A DNA stretch of 6,139 nt from Candidatus Bathyarchaeota archaeon (GCA_015520475.1 WAQA01000037.1:1-6139), one strand, 5' to 3'. Positions 1 to 5,525 are shown, counted from the first letter of the stretch. Numbers and translations are program-made. Notes: generated by a model from the letters alone, not told the origin.

Positions 1-140
1 CCTGGACATTCATGCAGACGAGGGAATGAATAGTATACGGCAGTCCAGCATGTAACGGTTACAGTGAAATCCATACGCCCCGCCATTAATAGAGCAGAAA
101 CTTCAACATGAACATTTAACCTTAAACACGTATCATCTCG
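1..140. other. Left-edge region, no confident gene
   Basis: Two frames run off the left edge and neither can be confirmed. On the plus strand, a frame from base 2 stays open for 17 codons and stops at TAA 53-55; it could be the C-terminus of a protein ending in IRQSSM. On the minus strand, a frame is open from about base 149 to the edge, with ATG candidates at 86 and 74, but neither has a convincing Shine-Dalgarno site and it uses CGT arginine codons that are uncommon in the neighbouring genes. A small palindrome (GTAAC, one base, GTTAC) lies at 52-62, right at the plus-strand stop. I do not recognise either peptide. Confidence 0.2.
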
Positions 141-180
141 AAAACAAGTTTAAATTTACCAGTTACTATTTATTTAGTTA
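141..180 (+). promoter_or_regulatory. Promoter of the TBP gene (BRE/TATA)
   Basis: A purine-rich stretch (AAAACAAG, 142-149 approximately) resembling a TFB-recognition element is followed by TTTAAATT at about 149-156, a good archaeal TATA box. A start site about 25 bases downstream would fall near 177-180 and give a leader of about 20 bases before the ATG at 200, just enough to carry the AGGAG at 187-191. TBP would itself bind this box, so autoregulation is possible, but that is inference. Confidence 0.55.
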
Positions 181-199
181 GTGGTTAGGAGTGCTTGAT

Positions 200-796
200 A
201 TGAAAGGTAAGAGTAAGTATTCTCCTGATGAACCATGGATAAAGATAGAGAATGTTGTTGCATCGGCATCCCTGAAGCATGGGATAGATATAAGGGCTGT
301 CCGCAGAGCCTTTCCTGAAACGGAATATAAACCTGAAGTTTTTCCTGGGCTTGTCTTCCGCCTCAACAGACCTAAAACTGCCACGCTCATATTTAGTTCT
401 GGAAAGATGGTTTGTACAGGAGCCAAATCAGAGAAGGATTCGATAAGGGCTCTGAAGAGTATTATAAGGAAGATGAATAAAGAGAACATAGTCATCATGG
501 GTAAACCTGAAATAGAGATACAGAATATTGTTGCCTCAGCAAATTTAGGTGGAAGAGTTGATCTCTTCGGTTTCTATCAGATGTGCGGTAGAAGTATGGG
601 AGGGAAGATCATGTATGAACCTGAACAGTTCCCAGGTTTAATCTATAGAATGGAGGATCCGAAAGCCGTCATACTCGTCTTTGCAAGCGGTAAGCTCGTC
701 TGCACCGGAACAAGAAAGGAGGCTGACGTGTACAGGGCAGTTGACAAGTTGAGAAGAATATTGGAAGAGTATAATGTGATATCATATGATCATTAA
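200..796 (+). CDS. tbp: TATA-box-binding protein (TBP)
   Basis: General transcription factor that binds and bends the TATA box, then recruits TFB and RNA polymerase. The 198-residue protein is two direct repeats of the TBP fold. Repeat 1 runs about residues 14-92 (IKIENVVASASL, FPGLVFRL, LIFSSGKMVCTGAKSE) and repeat 2 about 105-190 (IEIQNIVASANL, FPGLIYRM, LVFASGKLVCTGTRKE). The DNA-kinking phenylalanine pairs are present with the expected 17-residue spacing (F48/F65 and F144/F161), as are the dyad asparagines N18 and N109. I chose ATG 200 because AGGAG at 187-191 sits 8 bases upstream; the in-frame GTG at 191 would overlap that site and adds only three residues. Between VDL and MYEPEQF, repeat 2 carries about five more residues than I expect for archaeal TBPs. 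The C-terminus lacks a strongly acidic tail. The gene converges with the lipid synthase at 793 and the stop codons overlap. Confidence 0.97.
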   Translation: MKGKSKYSPDEPWIKIENVVASASLKHGIDIRAVRRAFPETEYKPEVFPGLVFRLNRPKTATLIFSSGKMVCTGAKSEKDSIRALKSIIRKMNKENIVIMGKPEIEIQNIVASANLGGRVDLFGFYQMCGRSMGGKIMYEPEQFPGLIYRMEDPKAVILVFASGKLVCTGTRKEADVYRAVDKLRRILEEYNVISYDH

Positions 797-1413
797 TCTG
801 TTTGATGTCTCATTCTTTTGTAGAAGTGGAGTGTCCGCTGTATAACCGTAAGGTTGGTCAGCACGGCAAGTATAATGATCGATATATTCAAGAAGCCTGT
901 GAATATCATATTTATGTAGCTTCCAGAGGATATTATGATTATTCTTTCAGCCCGTTCAGCTAATCCTATGGTCTCCATATCCACCCCTGCAGCTTCAGAC
1001 TTGGCTCTCACATAGCTGACAAGCAATGATCCTATGAGGGCTGCCGTCCCCCATGACACCTCGCACCATCCCCCCATGACGAGGCCGAAGTAGACTACTG
1101 AGTCAGCATATCTATCAAGTAATGAATCTAGGAAGCCTCCGAATACTGTGCTCTTCCCATATGTTCTTGCTAGGACACCGTCAAGTGCATCGCAGAATCC
1201 TGAAAGGAGGAAGATTGTTGGAGCCAGGAATGTGAGGGTTAATTTCAGGTTTGTCTCAGGCATCCTCCCGGATATCCAATATATTATTCCAGATAGGGAG
1301 GCTAATAATACACCTATTAAGCTGATATGATTGGGGGTTAAGCCAGCTTTATATGCTATTTCAGCCTCCATCCTAAGCCATGATTCAACCCTATCCTTAA
1401 TCTTCGTCAGCAA
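793..1413 (-). CDS. CDP-alcohol phosphatidyltransferase, probable archaetidylinositol phosphate synthase
   Basis: Integral membrane enzyme (206 residues) that should displace CMP from a CDP-activated lipid, here most likely CDP-archaeol with inositol phosphate, to form a polar head group. The complete family signature is visible: D75-x2-D78-G79-x2-A82-R83-x8-G92-x3-D96-x3-D100, the metal- and CDP-binding aspartates. The N-terminal amphipathic stretch followed by GLTPNHIS, and the later YVRAKSEAAGV and GLAERAER segments, fit the inositol-phosphate-using branch of COG0558; that substrate assignment is from family resemblance. Hydrophobic segments lie near residues 28-48, 58-76, 103-115, 122-136, 156-175 and 176-192. 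TTG at 1413 is the only in-frame start before an upstream stop that gives the usual N-terminus; a GAGG lies about 12 bases before it, rather far. It follows the HD gene by 30 bases and is probably cotranscribed. Its TAA overlaps the end of TBP by four bases on the other strand. Confidence 0.88.
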   Translation of the reverse strand: MLTKIKDRVESWLRMEAEIAYKAGLTPNHISLIGVLLASLSGIIYWISGRMPETNLKLTLTFLAPTIFLLSGFCDALDGVLARTYGKSTVFGGFLDSLLDRYADSVVYFGLVMGGWCEVSWGTAALIGSLLVSYVRAKSEAAGVDMETIGLAERAERIIIISSGSYINMIFTGFLNISIIILAVLTNLTVIQRTLHFYKRMRHQTD

Positions 1414-1443
1414 ATATTATACCATCCTCAATCATCATCTTTC

Positions 1444-2136
1444 TCAGCATTCACCCTTTCTATCTTTTATCTCTTCGATTTTACGGAGAAGAGCGTCTTC
1501 TCCCTCCACTCTTGAAGAGATTATTTCGAATGCTTCCTTAGCTGTTATTCTATCTATTGATTCGCCGGTAAAATCCTTAATCAAGTATCTCGCCGCCTTC
1601 AAAACTTCACCTATCAACTGCGAATCTATATAATCTGCGAGATGACATATCAACGCCTCAACCGTTCTAGGCCTTACAGGTCCAGCCTCACCATGATGCG
1701 CTGAGACTATATGGATCAGGTCTAAGGGAAATCCCTCCTGAATCATCTTGGAGACTAACAGTGAGAGATGATCTAAACGTTCCCCTAAAGGTGACATATG
1801 ATACTTCTCTTCCCCTTCACTGTACGTTAAGGTTTTATATAGGTCATGGAGGATTACTCCGCTTATAACTAGATCTCTATTGACCCTTCCATGATATATC
1901 CTCTCTATACATTTACAGAGGGCTAATGCTATCTCAACCGTTGAGAGCGTATGCTCCATTAGGCCTCCTGGATAGTTGTGGTGGTGGGATATGCTTGCAG
2001 GTGACTCTTCAATTCCTACACCCCTATATATTCTATCACCTATCTTGACGGATACATCTTCAATTATGGACTGAACCTTCTCTCTTAACTCTTCATCCTT
2101 TATCTTGTTTAATGCCCTCTTCAGTTTAGGATTCAT
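1444..2136 (-). CDS. HD-domain phosphohydrolase/nuclease, YhaM-like (COG3481-like)
   Basis: Soluble metal-dependent hydrolase of 230 residues. Likely metal ligands of the HD superfamily are in order: H62 (GLMEHTLS), H97-D98 (VILHDLYK), H123 (RLDHLS), H147/H148 (VSAHHGE) and D168 (HLADYID). The HHHNYPGGLMEH and SAHHGE...VRP contexts resemble the HD domain of YhaM-type 3'-5' exoribonucleases. The N-terminal OB-fold of bacterial YhaM is missing: only about 50 charged helical residues precede the domain, so nucleic acid as substrate is uncertain and a nucleotide or phosphomonoester substrate is also possible. ATG 2136 has GGGGG (2141-2145) four bases upstream, a workable but close ribosome site. 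It is the first gene of a leftward pair with the lipid synthase and is divergent from orc1/cdc6. Confidence 0.85.
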   Translation of the reverse strand: MNPKLKRALNKIKDEELREKVQSIIEDVSVKIGDRIYRGVGIEESPASISHHHNYPGGLMEHTLSTVEIALALCKCIERIYHGRVNRDLVISGVILHDLYKTLTYSEGEEKYHMSPLGERLDHLSLLVSKMIQEGFPLDLIHIVSAHHGEAGPVRPRTVEALICHLADYIDSQLIGEVLKAARYLIKDFTGESIDRITAKEAFEIISSRVEGEDALLRKIEEIKDRKGEC

Positions 2137-2193
2137 GTAACCCCCATTGGCGATATATAATACGGGTTCTTAAGCCTTTGTATGATGCTCACC

Positions 2194-2207
2194 TAATTAT
2201 ATAAATA
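2194..2207. promoter_or_regulatory. Shared TATA box of the HD and orc1/cdc6 genes
   Basis: The stretch at 2197-2206 (TTATATAAAT) reads as a TATA box on the plus strand, and its complement is an equally good one on the minus strand. Start sites about 26 bases away would fall near 2228 (plus, leader about 53 bases to orc1/cdc6) and near 2175 (minus, leader about 39 bases to the HD gene). Other candidates exist but fit less well: CTTTTAAT at 2257-2264 is only about 20 bases before the orc1 ATG, and TTATATAT at 2153-2160 (minus) is only about 20 bases before the HD ATG. Bidirectional use is inference. Confidence 0.4.
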
Positions 2208-2281
2208 GAATGAATCTTCTAATTCTATTGGGGAACCAGTAAGAGAGTGAGTAAACCTTTTAATGTTTGGTGTTAGATTAG

Positions 2282-3460
2282 ATGCCCTCAAGGATTTTCA
2301 GGGATAAGAATAAGCTCTCACCCAGATATGTTCCGGAGAGGCTGCCCCATAGGGAGAAGCAGATAGAGAATCTCTTCTCAATTTATGGGGACGCTTTAGA
2401 GGATATTGAAGGTTTCCTGTTGAAGGTAACGCAGGTAGTCGGTGATGTTGGAACCGGTAAGACATGCACAGTTCTCAGGTTTGGAAGGATTATGGAGGAG
2501 GAAGCCACTAAACGAGGCATAAACCTTCAGCACATATATATTAATGGCAGATTGGAGGGAACAAGCAGATTCACATTATATCAGAAGATCCTCACCTTAG
2601 CTGCTCCAGCCATATCGGCGAGGAGCCTAAGCCCGGAGGAGATGCTCTTCCATCTCTTAAGGTACTTGAACAGTGAGGGGAAGTATCTTTTAATATCCTT
2701 CGACGAAATCGACTATTTCTGTAAACGCTCAAAGGAGCACATCGTCTATGACTTGACGAGACTGAACGAGGTTGACCCAACATCTCCATGCAACATTATC
2801 GGGGTCATATTCATTGCCAGAGACCTATCATATCACAGCCTCCTTGAACCCAGCGAGTTATCAACATTAGGCCGTGGAATAATCGAGTTTCCACGTTACA
2901 ATTCAGAGCAGATTAAAGATATACTGGCGGATCGCGTTGAATTGGCCTTTAACCCAGGAGTTATAGATGAGGATGTGCTGGAGTTCATAAGCGACGTTAC
3001 TGTTAGACCTCCGATAAACGGAGACGTTAGAGTTGCCCTGGACATACTTTTATATTCCGGAAACTTAGCGGAGAATCTTGGATCAGACATGGTGTTGCCG
3101 GATCATGTACGCAGAGTCTACGGGGAGATGTATCCTAGAATCACATCCTCAGATGTGGAGGGCCTTGACCAACATGAGAAGGCTCTACTTTTAGGTTTCG
3201 CCCGGACATTGATGGCTAGTAAATCCCCATACGCCAGCTTAAGGGAGATAATCGAAGCTTACAGAGTTACATGTGAGGAGTATAACATTAGGGCTAGAGG
3301 AGACGTAGAAGAGATAATTCAGAACCTAGCTGATAAGGGGATAATAGAGATACTCTCTCTGAGAAAGATTGGATTGCTGAATGCGCCGGCTAAGAATCTA
3401 GAGATATTCCTAGATGCTATAATGGAACGGTTAAGAGGCGACCTTCATGAGGGGGGATAA
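2282..3460 (+). CDS. Orc1/Cdc6-family replication initiator, divergent paralogue
   Basis: Origin-binding AAA+ ATPase, the archaeal equivalent of Orc1 and Cdc6, expected to mark the origin and load the MCM helicase. At 392 residues it is full length. The N-terminus has the usual IFRDKNKLSPRYVPERLPHRE lead-in (split by me as IFRDKNKLSPRYVPE and RLPHRE). Walker A is GDVGTGKT (54-61) and Walker B is LLISFDEID (136-144). Sensor 2 is in GDVRVALDIL (247-256, R250). A C-terminal winged helix spans about 295-385. Two usual features are altered. The sensor-1 ISND motif reads IARD (178-181), so the Asn is lost. The following DPR-V segment reads EPSE (189-192), so the conserved Arg is lost. It may bind ATP but hydrolyse it poorly, or act as a regulatory paralogue. 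GGTG at 2269-2272 lies nine bases before ATG 2282. Its end overlaps the winged-helix gene by 14 bases. Confidence 0.92.
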   Translation: MPSRIFRDKNKLSPRYVPERLPHREKQIENLFSIYGDALEDIEGFLLKVTQVVGDVGTGKTCTVLRFGRIMEEEATKRGINLQHIYINGRLEGTSRFTLYQKILTLAAPAISARSLSPEEMLFHLLRYLNSEGKYLLISFDEIDYFCKRSKEHIVYDLTRLNEVDPTSPCNIIGVIFIARDLSYHSLLEPSELSTLGRGIIEFPRYNSEQIKDILADRVELAFNPGVIDEDVLEFISDVTVRPPINGDVRVALDILLYSGNLAENLGSDMVLPDHVRRVYGEMYPRITSSDVEGLDQHEKALLLGFARTLMASKSPYASLREIIEAYRVTCEEYNIRARGDVEEIIQNLADKGIIEILSLRKIGLLNAPAKNLEIFLDAIMERLRGDLHEGG

Positions 3461-3740
3461 GGGATCAATCAGATGGGAAGAGATTGAGAAGGGTCTTGGA
3501 AGCGCAGGTAGACTTAGAATCCTGAAGGTTATGATGAGGAATCCTGACAGATACTTTACAAGGTATATGCTTAAGAGGATGACTGGATTAAAGACGGTCG
3601 ATGTTAAGAGTAACCTTAACATTCTAGTTGGTTTAGGATGGGTTATAGAGTACACTTATGGAGTGAAGACCTACAGGGTTAACATGGAGAATAGAGCTGT
3701 ACAGGCAATAGCTGAACTCTTTAACAAGGTGGATTATTGA
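3447..3740 (+). CDS. Small winged helix-turn-helix protein coupled to orc1/cdc6
   Basis: A 97-residue basic protein that is essentially one winged helix-turn-helix domain. The predicted first helix is GSAGRLRILKVMMRN (18-32), the turn-and-recognition part is YFTRYMLKRMTGLKTVDVKS (36-55, with helix 3 running on to about 62), and the wing is GWVIEYTYGVKTYRV (64-78). The pattern resembles ArsR/MarR-like archaeal DNA-binding domains; no sensor or metal-binding domain is attached. ATG 3447 lies inside the last codons of orc1/cdc6 in another frame, and AGAGG at 3434-3438 sits 8 bases before it, so translation is probably coupled to the initiator. Likely roles, all inferred, are autoregulating the operon or assisting the initiator at DNA. 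I cannot name a specific family. Confidence 0.8.
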   Translation: MRGDKGSIRWEEIEKGLGSAGRLRILKVMMRNPDRYFTRYMLKRMTGLKTVDVKSNLNILVGLGWVIEYTYGVKTYRVNMENRAVQAIAELFNKVDY

Positions 3741-3780
3741 GGGGATCTCTTAAAATTTCTATTTAGACCCCCCTCCCCCC
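3739..3780 (+). other. Pyrimidine-rich C tract with possible short hairpin after the winged-helix gene
   Basis: Two runs of six cytosines separated by one T occupy 3768-3780, unlike anything else in this AT-leaning window. GAGGGG at 3739-3744, which begins in the stop codon of the winged-helix gene, can pair with CCCCTC at 3770-3775 around an AT-rich 25-base loop. This could shape the 3' end of the orc1 transcript, and the A/T-rich stretch 3749-3766 might aid termination. Both ideas are weakly supported. Confidence 0.3.
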
Positions 3781-3789
3781 TAAGGTACA

Positions 3790-3845
3790 TCATCATATAT
3801 ATACTTCAACGCTCTGAACCTTAGATGTAAAGTAGGGAAGGAGTT
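3790..3845 (+). promoter_or_regulatory. Promoter and ribosome site of the zinc-ribbon gene
   Basis: TATATATA at about 3795-3802 is a strong TATA box. A start site near 3826 would give a leader of about 25 bases containing AGGAG at 3839-3843, seven bases before ATG 3851. An ATG at 3846 is closed by TGA after one codon and is not the start. This marks the zinc-ribbon gene as its own transcription unit, separate from orc1. Confidence 0.5.
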
Positions 3846-3850
3846 ATGGT

Positions 3851-4060
3851 ATGATGAAGGATAGTGTAAGATGGGGTGGCACCCCACGCTTCAGAAAGGA
3901 GAGATGTAAGAATCCATGGGATGGAAGATGTGGAAGGGATGATATCGCACTATACATATTTTATAATGGAGAGAGAGTGCCCATATGCAGGAGATGTTGG
4001 AGTAGAATCGCGAATAGAAACATTGAGTGGGGCGAGGATCTCGAGAAGATTAAGCGTTAA
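3851..4060 (+). CDS. Small four-cysteine zinc-ribbon protein, function unknown
   Basis: A 69-residue protein with four cysteines in two knuckles: C19-x7-C27 (CKNPWDGRC) and C46-x2-C49 (CRRC), 18 residues apart, as expected for a structural zinc site. Between them is a predicted two-strand segment, DIALYIFYNGERVPI (31-45). The ends are basic, with a tryptophan-rich tail after the second knuckle (CW, IEW). Nucleic-acid or protein binding is likely from the fold, but I do not recognise the family and assign no role. Start choice rests on AGGAG seven bases upstream; the second codon is also ATG. It stands alone between the orc1 pair and radA. An overlapping open frame at 3876-4109 lacks a ribosome site and cysteine pattern and is treated as a shadow. 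Confidence 0.75.
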   Translation: MMKDSVRWGGTPRFRKERCKNPWDGRCGRDDIALYIFYNGERVPICRRCWSRIANRNIEWGEDLEKIKR

Positions 4061-4069
4061 TGGAGATGA

Positions 4070-4112
4070 CGTTAATATATCCATACTTATCTATAAGGGT
4101 AGAGGGTAGGGT
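4070..4112 (+). promoter_or_regulatory. Possible promoter and ribosome site for a 40-residue ORF
   Basis: TTAATATA at about 4072-4079 resembles a TATA box, placing a start site near 4102. AGAGGG at 4101-4106 would be the ribosome site for ATG 4113, which makes the leader very short. Signals of this quality occur by chance in AT-rich spacers, so support is modest. Confidence 0.3.
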
Positions 4113-4235
4113 ATGGAGGAGACTGGAAGGTTAACTGGAACAATGAATCTCGGTTTAGGAGACGGTGTAGATCTCCCCAATGCCCTCCTATTCAAGCATG
4201 AACATATTAGATATCCTGATTCACTTTTAAATTGA
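4113..4235 (+). CDS. Possible 40-residue small protein, unrecognised
   Basis: A short open frame from ATG 4113 to TGA 4233-4235 encodes 40 residues, beginning MEETGRLTGTMN and ending YPDSLLN. GAGG at 4102-4105 lies seven bases upstream and a TATA-like sequence stands about 35 bases before the ATG. There is no signal peptide, membrane segment or cysteine motif, and the composition is soluble and mixed. I do not recognise it. It could be a genuine small protein, the remnant of a longer gene, or a chance frame in the 258-base gap between the zinc-ribbon gene and radA. Confidence 0.3.
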   Translation: MEETGRLTGTMNLGLGDGVDLPNALLFKHEHIRYPDSLLN

Positions 4236-4244
4236 GAATCGAAA

Positions 4245-4310
4245 TAGAAAAGGGGAGGTTTATAAATTTAGAAGGAGAAATGTTCCTTGTCCTTCCATAT
4301 ATTGTGGAGG
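4245..4310 (+). promoter_or_regulatory. Promoter and ribosome site of radA
   Basis: TTTATAAAT at 4259-4267, preceded by a purine-rich stretch (GAAAAGGGGAGG-like, ending at 4258) that could be the TFB-recognition element, forms the clearest promoter in the window. A start site near 4289 leaves a leader of about 30 bases. GGAGG at 4306-4310 is a full-strength ribosome site eight bases before TTG 4319 and decides that start. Confidence 0.6.
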
Positions 4311-4318
4311 CTGATTAA

Positions 4319-5263
4319 TTGTCGAATGATCTGGAATCCATAAAGGGGATAGGTTCGGTTACAGCGTCAAAGCTCCGCTCAGCAGGTTTAACTACGCTTG
4401 AGGCTATAGCCGTCACGCCGGTAAGAGAGATCATGAATAAGACTGGACTGAGCTATGAGACAGCCCTAAAGATCAGCCGTGAAGCACGCCGTTTCATGAA
4501 GGTTGACTTTGTAAGGGCCAAGGATATATGGGAAAGAAGGAAGAATATGCTTAGATGTACTACAGGCTCTAAGGCTCTCGACAACATATTAGGCGGGGGA
4601 ATCGAGACTCAAGCCATGACTGAGCTTATCGGGGACTACGGAGTTGGAAAGACACAGATATGTCTAACATTAACAGTTACAGCTCAGCTATTAAAGGAGG
4701 AGGGGGGACTGGAGGGATCCGTAATATACATAGACACCGAGGGAACATTCAGTCCTGAAAGGATATATCAGATAGCGTCTGAGAGGGAGCTGGATCCGCA
4801 GAAGATACTGGACGGAGTTATAATTGCAAGGGCATACAATAGTGATCATCAATGCCTCCTAATAGATCACCTCTTCAAGAAATGCCCAGAAGAGAACGTG
4901 AAGCTCGTGATTGTCGACAGTATGATCAGTCACTTCAGAGGCGAGTATGTCGGTAGAGAGAACCTTTCTGAGAGGCAGCAGAGGCTTAATGAGTACTTAC
5001 ATAAACTGCTTAGACTGGCTGAAGCATATAACATAGCCGTCGTCATAACCAATCAGGTGCAGGCTAATCCTGCTCAATTCTGGGGGGACACTGACAGGCC
5101 CGCCGGCGGCCATATAATGGCTCACGCATGCACCCACAGGGTATATTTGAGGAGAAGTAAGGGAGATACACGTACAGCTAAGGTGATTGACTCCCCCTAT
5201 CTGCCAGAGAACACTGCAAAGTTTAGAATTACAGAGAGGGGAATAGAAGATGTTGAAGAGTAA
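4319..5263 (+). CDS. radA: DNA repair and recombination protein RadA
   Basis: Archaeal RecA/Rad51-family recombinase that forms filaments on single-stranded DNA and carries out homology search and strand exchange in repair and fork rescue. All parts are present in 314 residues. The N-terminal helix-hairpin-helix domain spans about 4-60 (LESIKGIGSVTASKLRSAGL). The polymerisation motif FVRA is at 64-67, followed by the linker to TGSKALDNILGGGIET. Walker A is GDYGVGKT (105-112) and Walker B is LVIVDSM (196-202). Loop L1 lies around YVGRENLSERQQRL, with NQVQANP and GGHIMAHA around loop L2. The helix-hairpin-helix domain separates it from RadB. Most archaeal RadA proteins are slightly longer at the N-terminus; here the domain starts almost immediately. 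TTG 4319 is supported by GGAGG eight bases upstream. It has its own promoter and no close downstream partner. Confidence 0.97.
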   Translation: MSNDLESIKGIGSVTASKLRSAGLTTLEAIAVTPVREIMNKTGLSYETALKISREARRFMKVDFVRAKDIWERRKNMLRCTTGSKALDNILGGGIETQAMTELIGDYGVGKTQICLTLTVTAQLLKEEGGLEGSVIYIDTEGTFSPERIYQIASERELDPQKILDGVIIARAYNSDHQCLLIDHLFKKCPEENVKLVIVDSMISHFRGEYVGRENLSERQQRLNEYLHKLLRLAEAYNIAVVITNQVQANPAQFWGDTDRPAGGHIMAHACTHRVYLRRSKGDTRTAKVIDSPYLPENTAKFRITERGIEDVEE

Positions 5264-5269
5264 CCCTTA

Positions 5270-5368
5270 CTGTAGGTTCCTCTCCAGATAAAAGGCTCTT
5301 TCCGGAGCGCCCGCCTAAACAGCCAATCTTAGCCTTTTACCTGGCCTCTTCACTCTAAGAAACTGCAG
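5270..5368. repeat. Long interrupted inverted repeat after radA (possible structured RNA)
   Basis: Nested complementary arms surround a GC-rich loop. Outer arm 5270-5279 (CTGTAGGTTC) pairs with 5359-5368 (GAAACTGCAG), allowing one G-U and one mismatch. Inner arm 5284-5297 (CCAG, A, TAAAAGGCT) pairs with 5331-5344 (AGCCTTTTA, C, CTGG), 13 of 14 positions. The loop 5298-5330 holds a GC-rich core (CCGGAGCGCCCGCC), unusual in this AT-rich spacer. The two arms are separated by an asymmetric internal loop of 4 and 14 bases. It begins seven bases after the radA stop, so it could be a 3'-end structure of the radA message, a non-coding RNA, or a protein-binding DNA palindrome. I find no tRNA TΨC-like GTTCGA, no C/D-box pair and no known riboswitch in it. 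Confidence 0.5.
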
Positions 5369-5402
5369 CCCAACCTAATTTAGTATCTGCACTGATCACT
5401 CA

Positions 5403-5426
5403 ATACTTCTTTAACGCTTTTAGATT
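5403..5426 (+). terminator. Possible T-rich terminator of radA
   Basis: Archaeal intrinsic termination uses runs of T on the coding strand. Three short T clusters (CTTCTTTAACGCTTTTAG, about 5406-5423) follow the inverted repeat downstream of radA and precede the next promoter. The runs are short (three to four T), so this is a weak call. Confidence 0.25.
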
Positions 5427-5454
5427 ATAAGATGGGATAGATAGGAGTTTGATA

Positions 5455-5520
5455 ACTCTTATATAGTGATATATAATATATGGTATTTTTGGGGATGCTT
5501 CTATTTCTGGTTGGGGGAGT
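5455..5520 (+). promoter_or_regulatory. Promoter and ribosome site of the 73-residue gene
   Basis: Two adjacent TATA-like elements occur, TTATATAG at about 5459-5466 and ATATATAATATA at 5469-5480. The second places a start site near 5500. GGGGGAG at 5513-5519 is a good ribosome site six bases before TTG 5526. This means the upstream in-frame codons from GTG 5466, which lie across the TATA box and encode a Trp/Phe/Tyr-rich stretch, are probably not translated. Confidence 0.5.
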
Positions 5521-5525
5521 TAAGT

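Noticed and set aside
178..498. Minus-strand open frame of 106 codons inside TBP
   Set aside because: TBP is unmistakable on the plus strand, and this frame is its antisense shadow.
1331..1633. Plus-strand 100-codon frame across the HD/lipid-synthase junction
   Set aside because: It is antisense to two genes with complete catalytic motifs and has no family features.
2225..2250. Possible origin recognition box near orc1 (GGGGAACCAGT)
   Set aside because: Only CCAGT matches the mini-ORB core, the G run is on the wrong side, and there is no second inverted copy in the spacer.
3876..4109. 77-residue open frame overlapping the zinc-ribbon gene
   Set aside because: It has no ribosome site, no recognisable motif, and overlaps a frame with a promoter, a good ribosome site and a four-cysteine pattern.
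4370..4525. Loss of the RadA polymerisation motif (FMKV at 59-62)
   Set aside because: The spacing to TGSK shows that the true motif is FVRA at 64-67, which is canonical.
5264..5465. tRNA or box C/D RNA in the post-radA spacer
   Set aside because: No GTTCRA-type T-loop, no cloverleaf arms on either strand, and a CTGA near 5397 has no matching RTGATGA box upstream.
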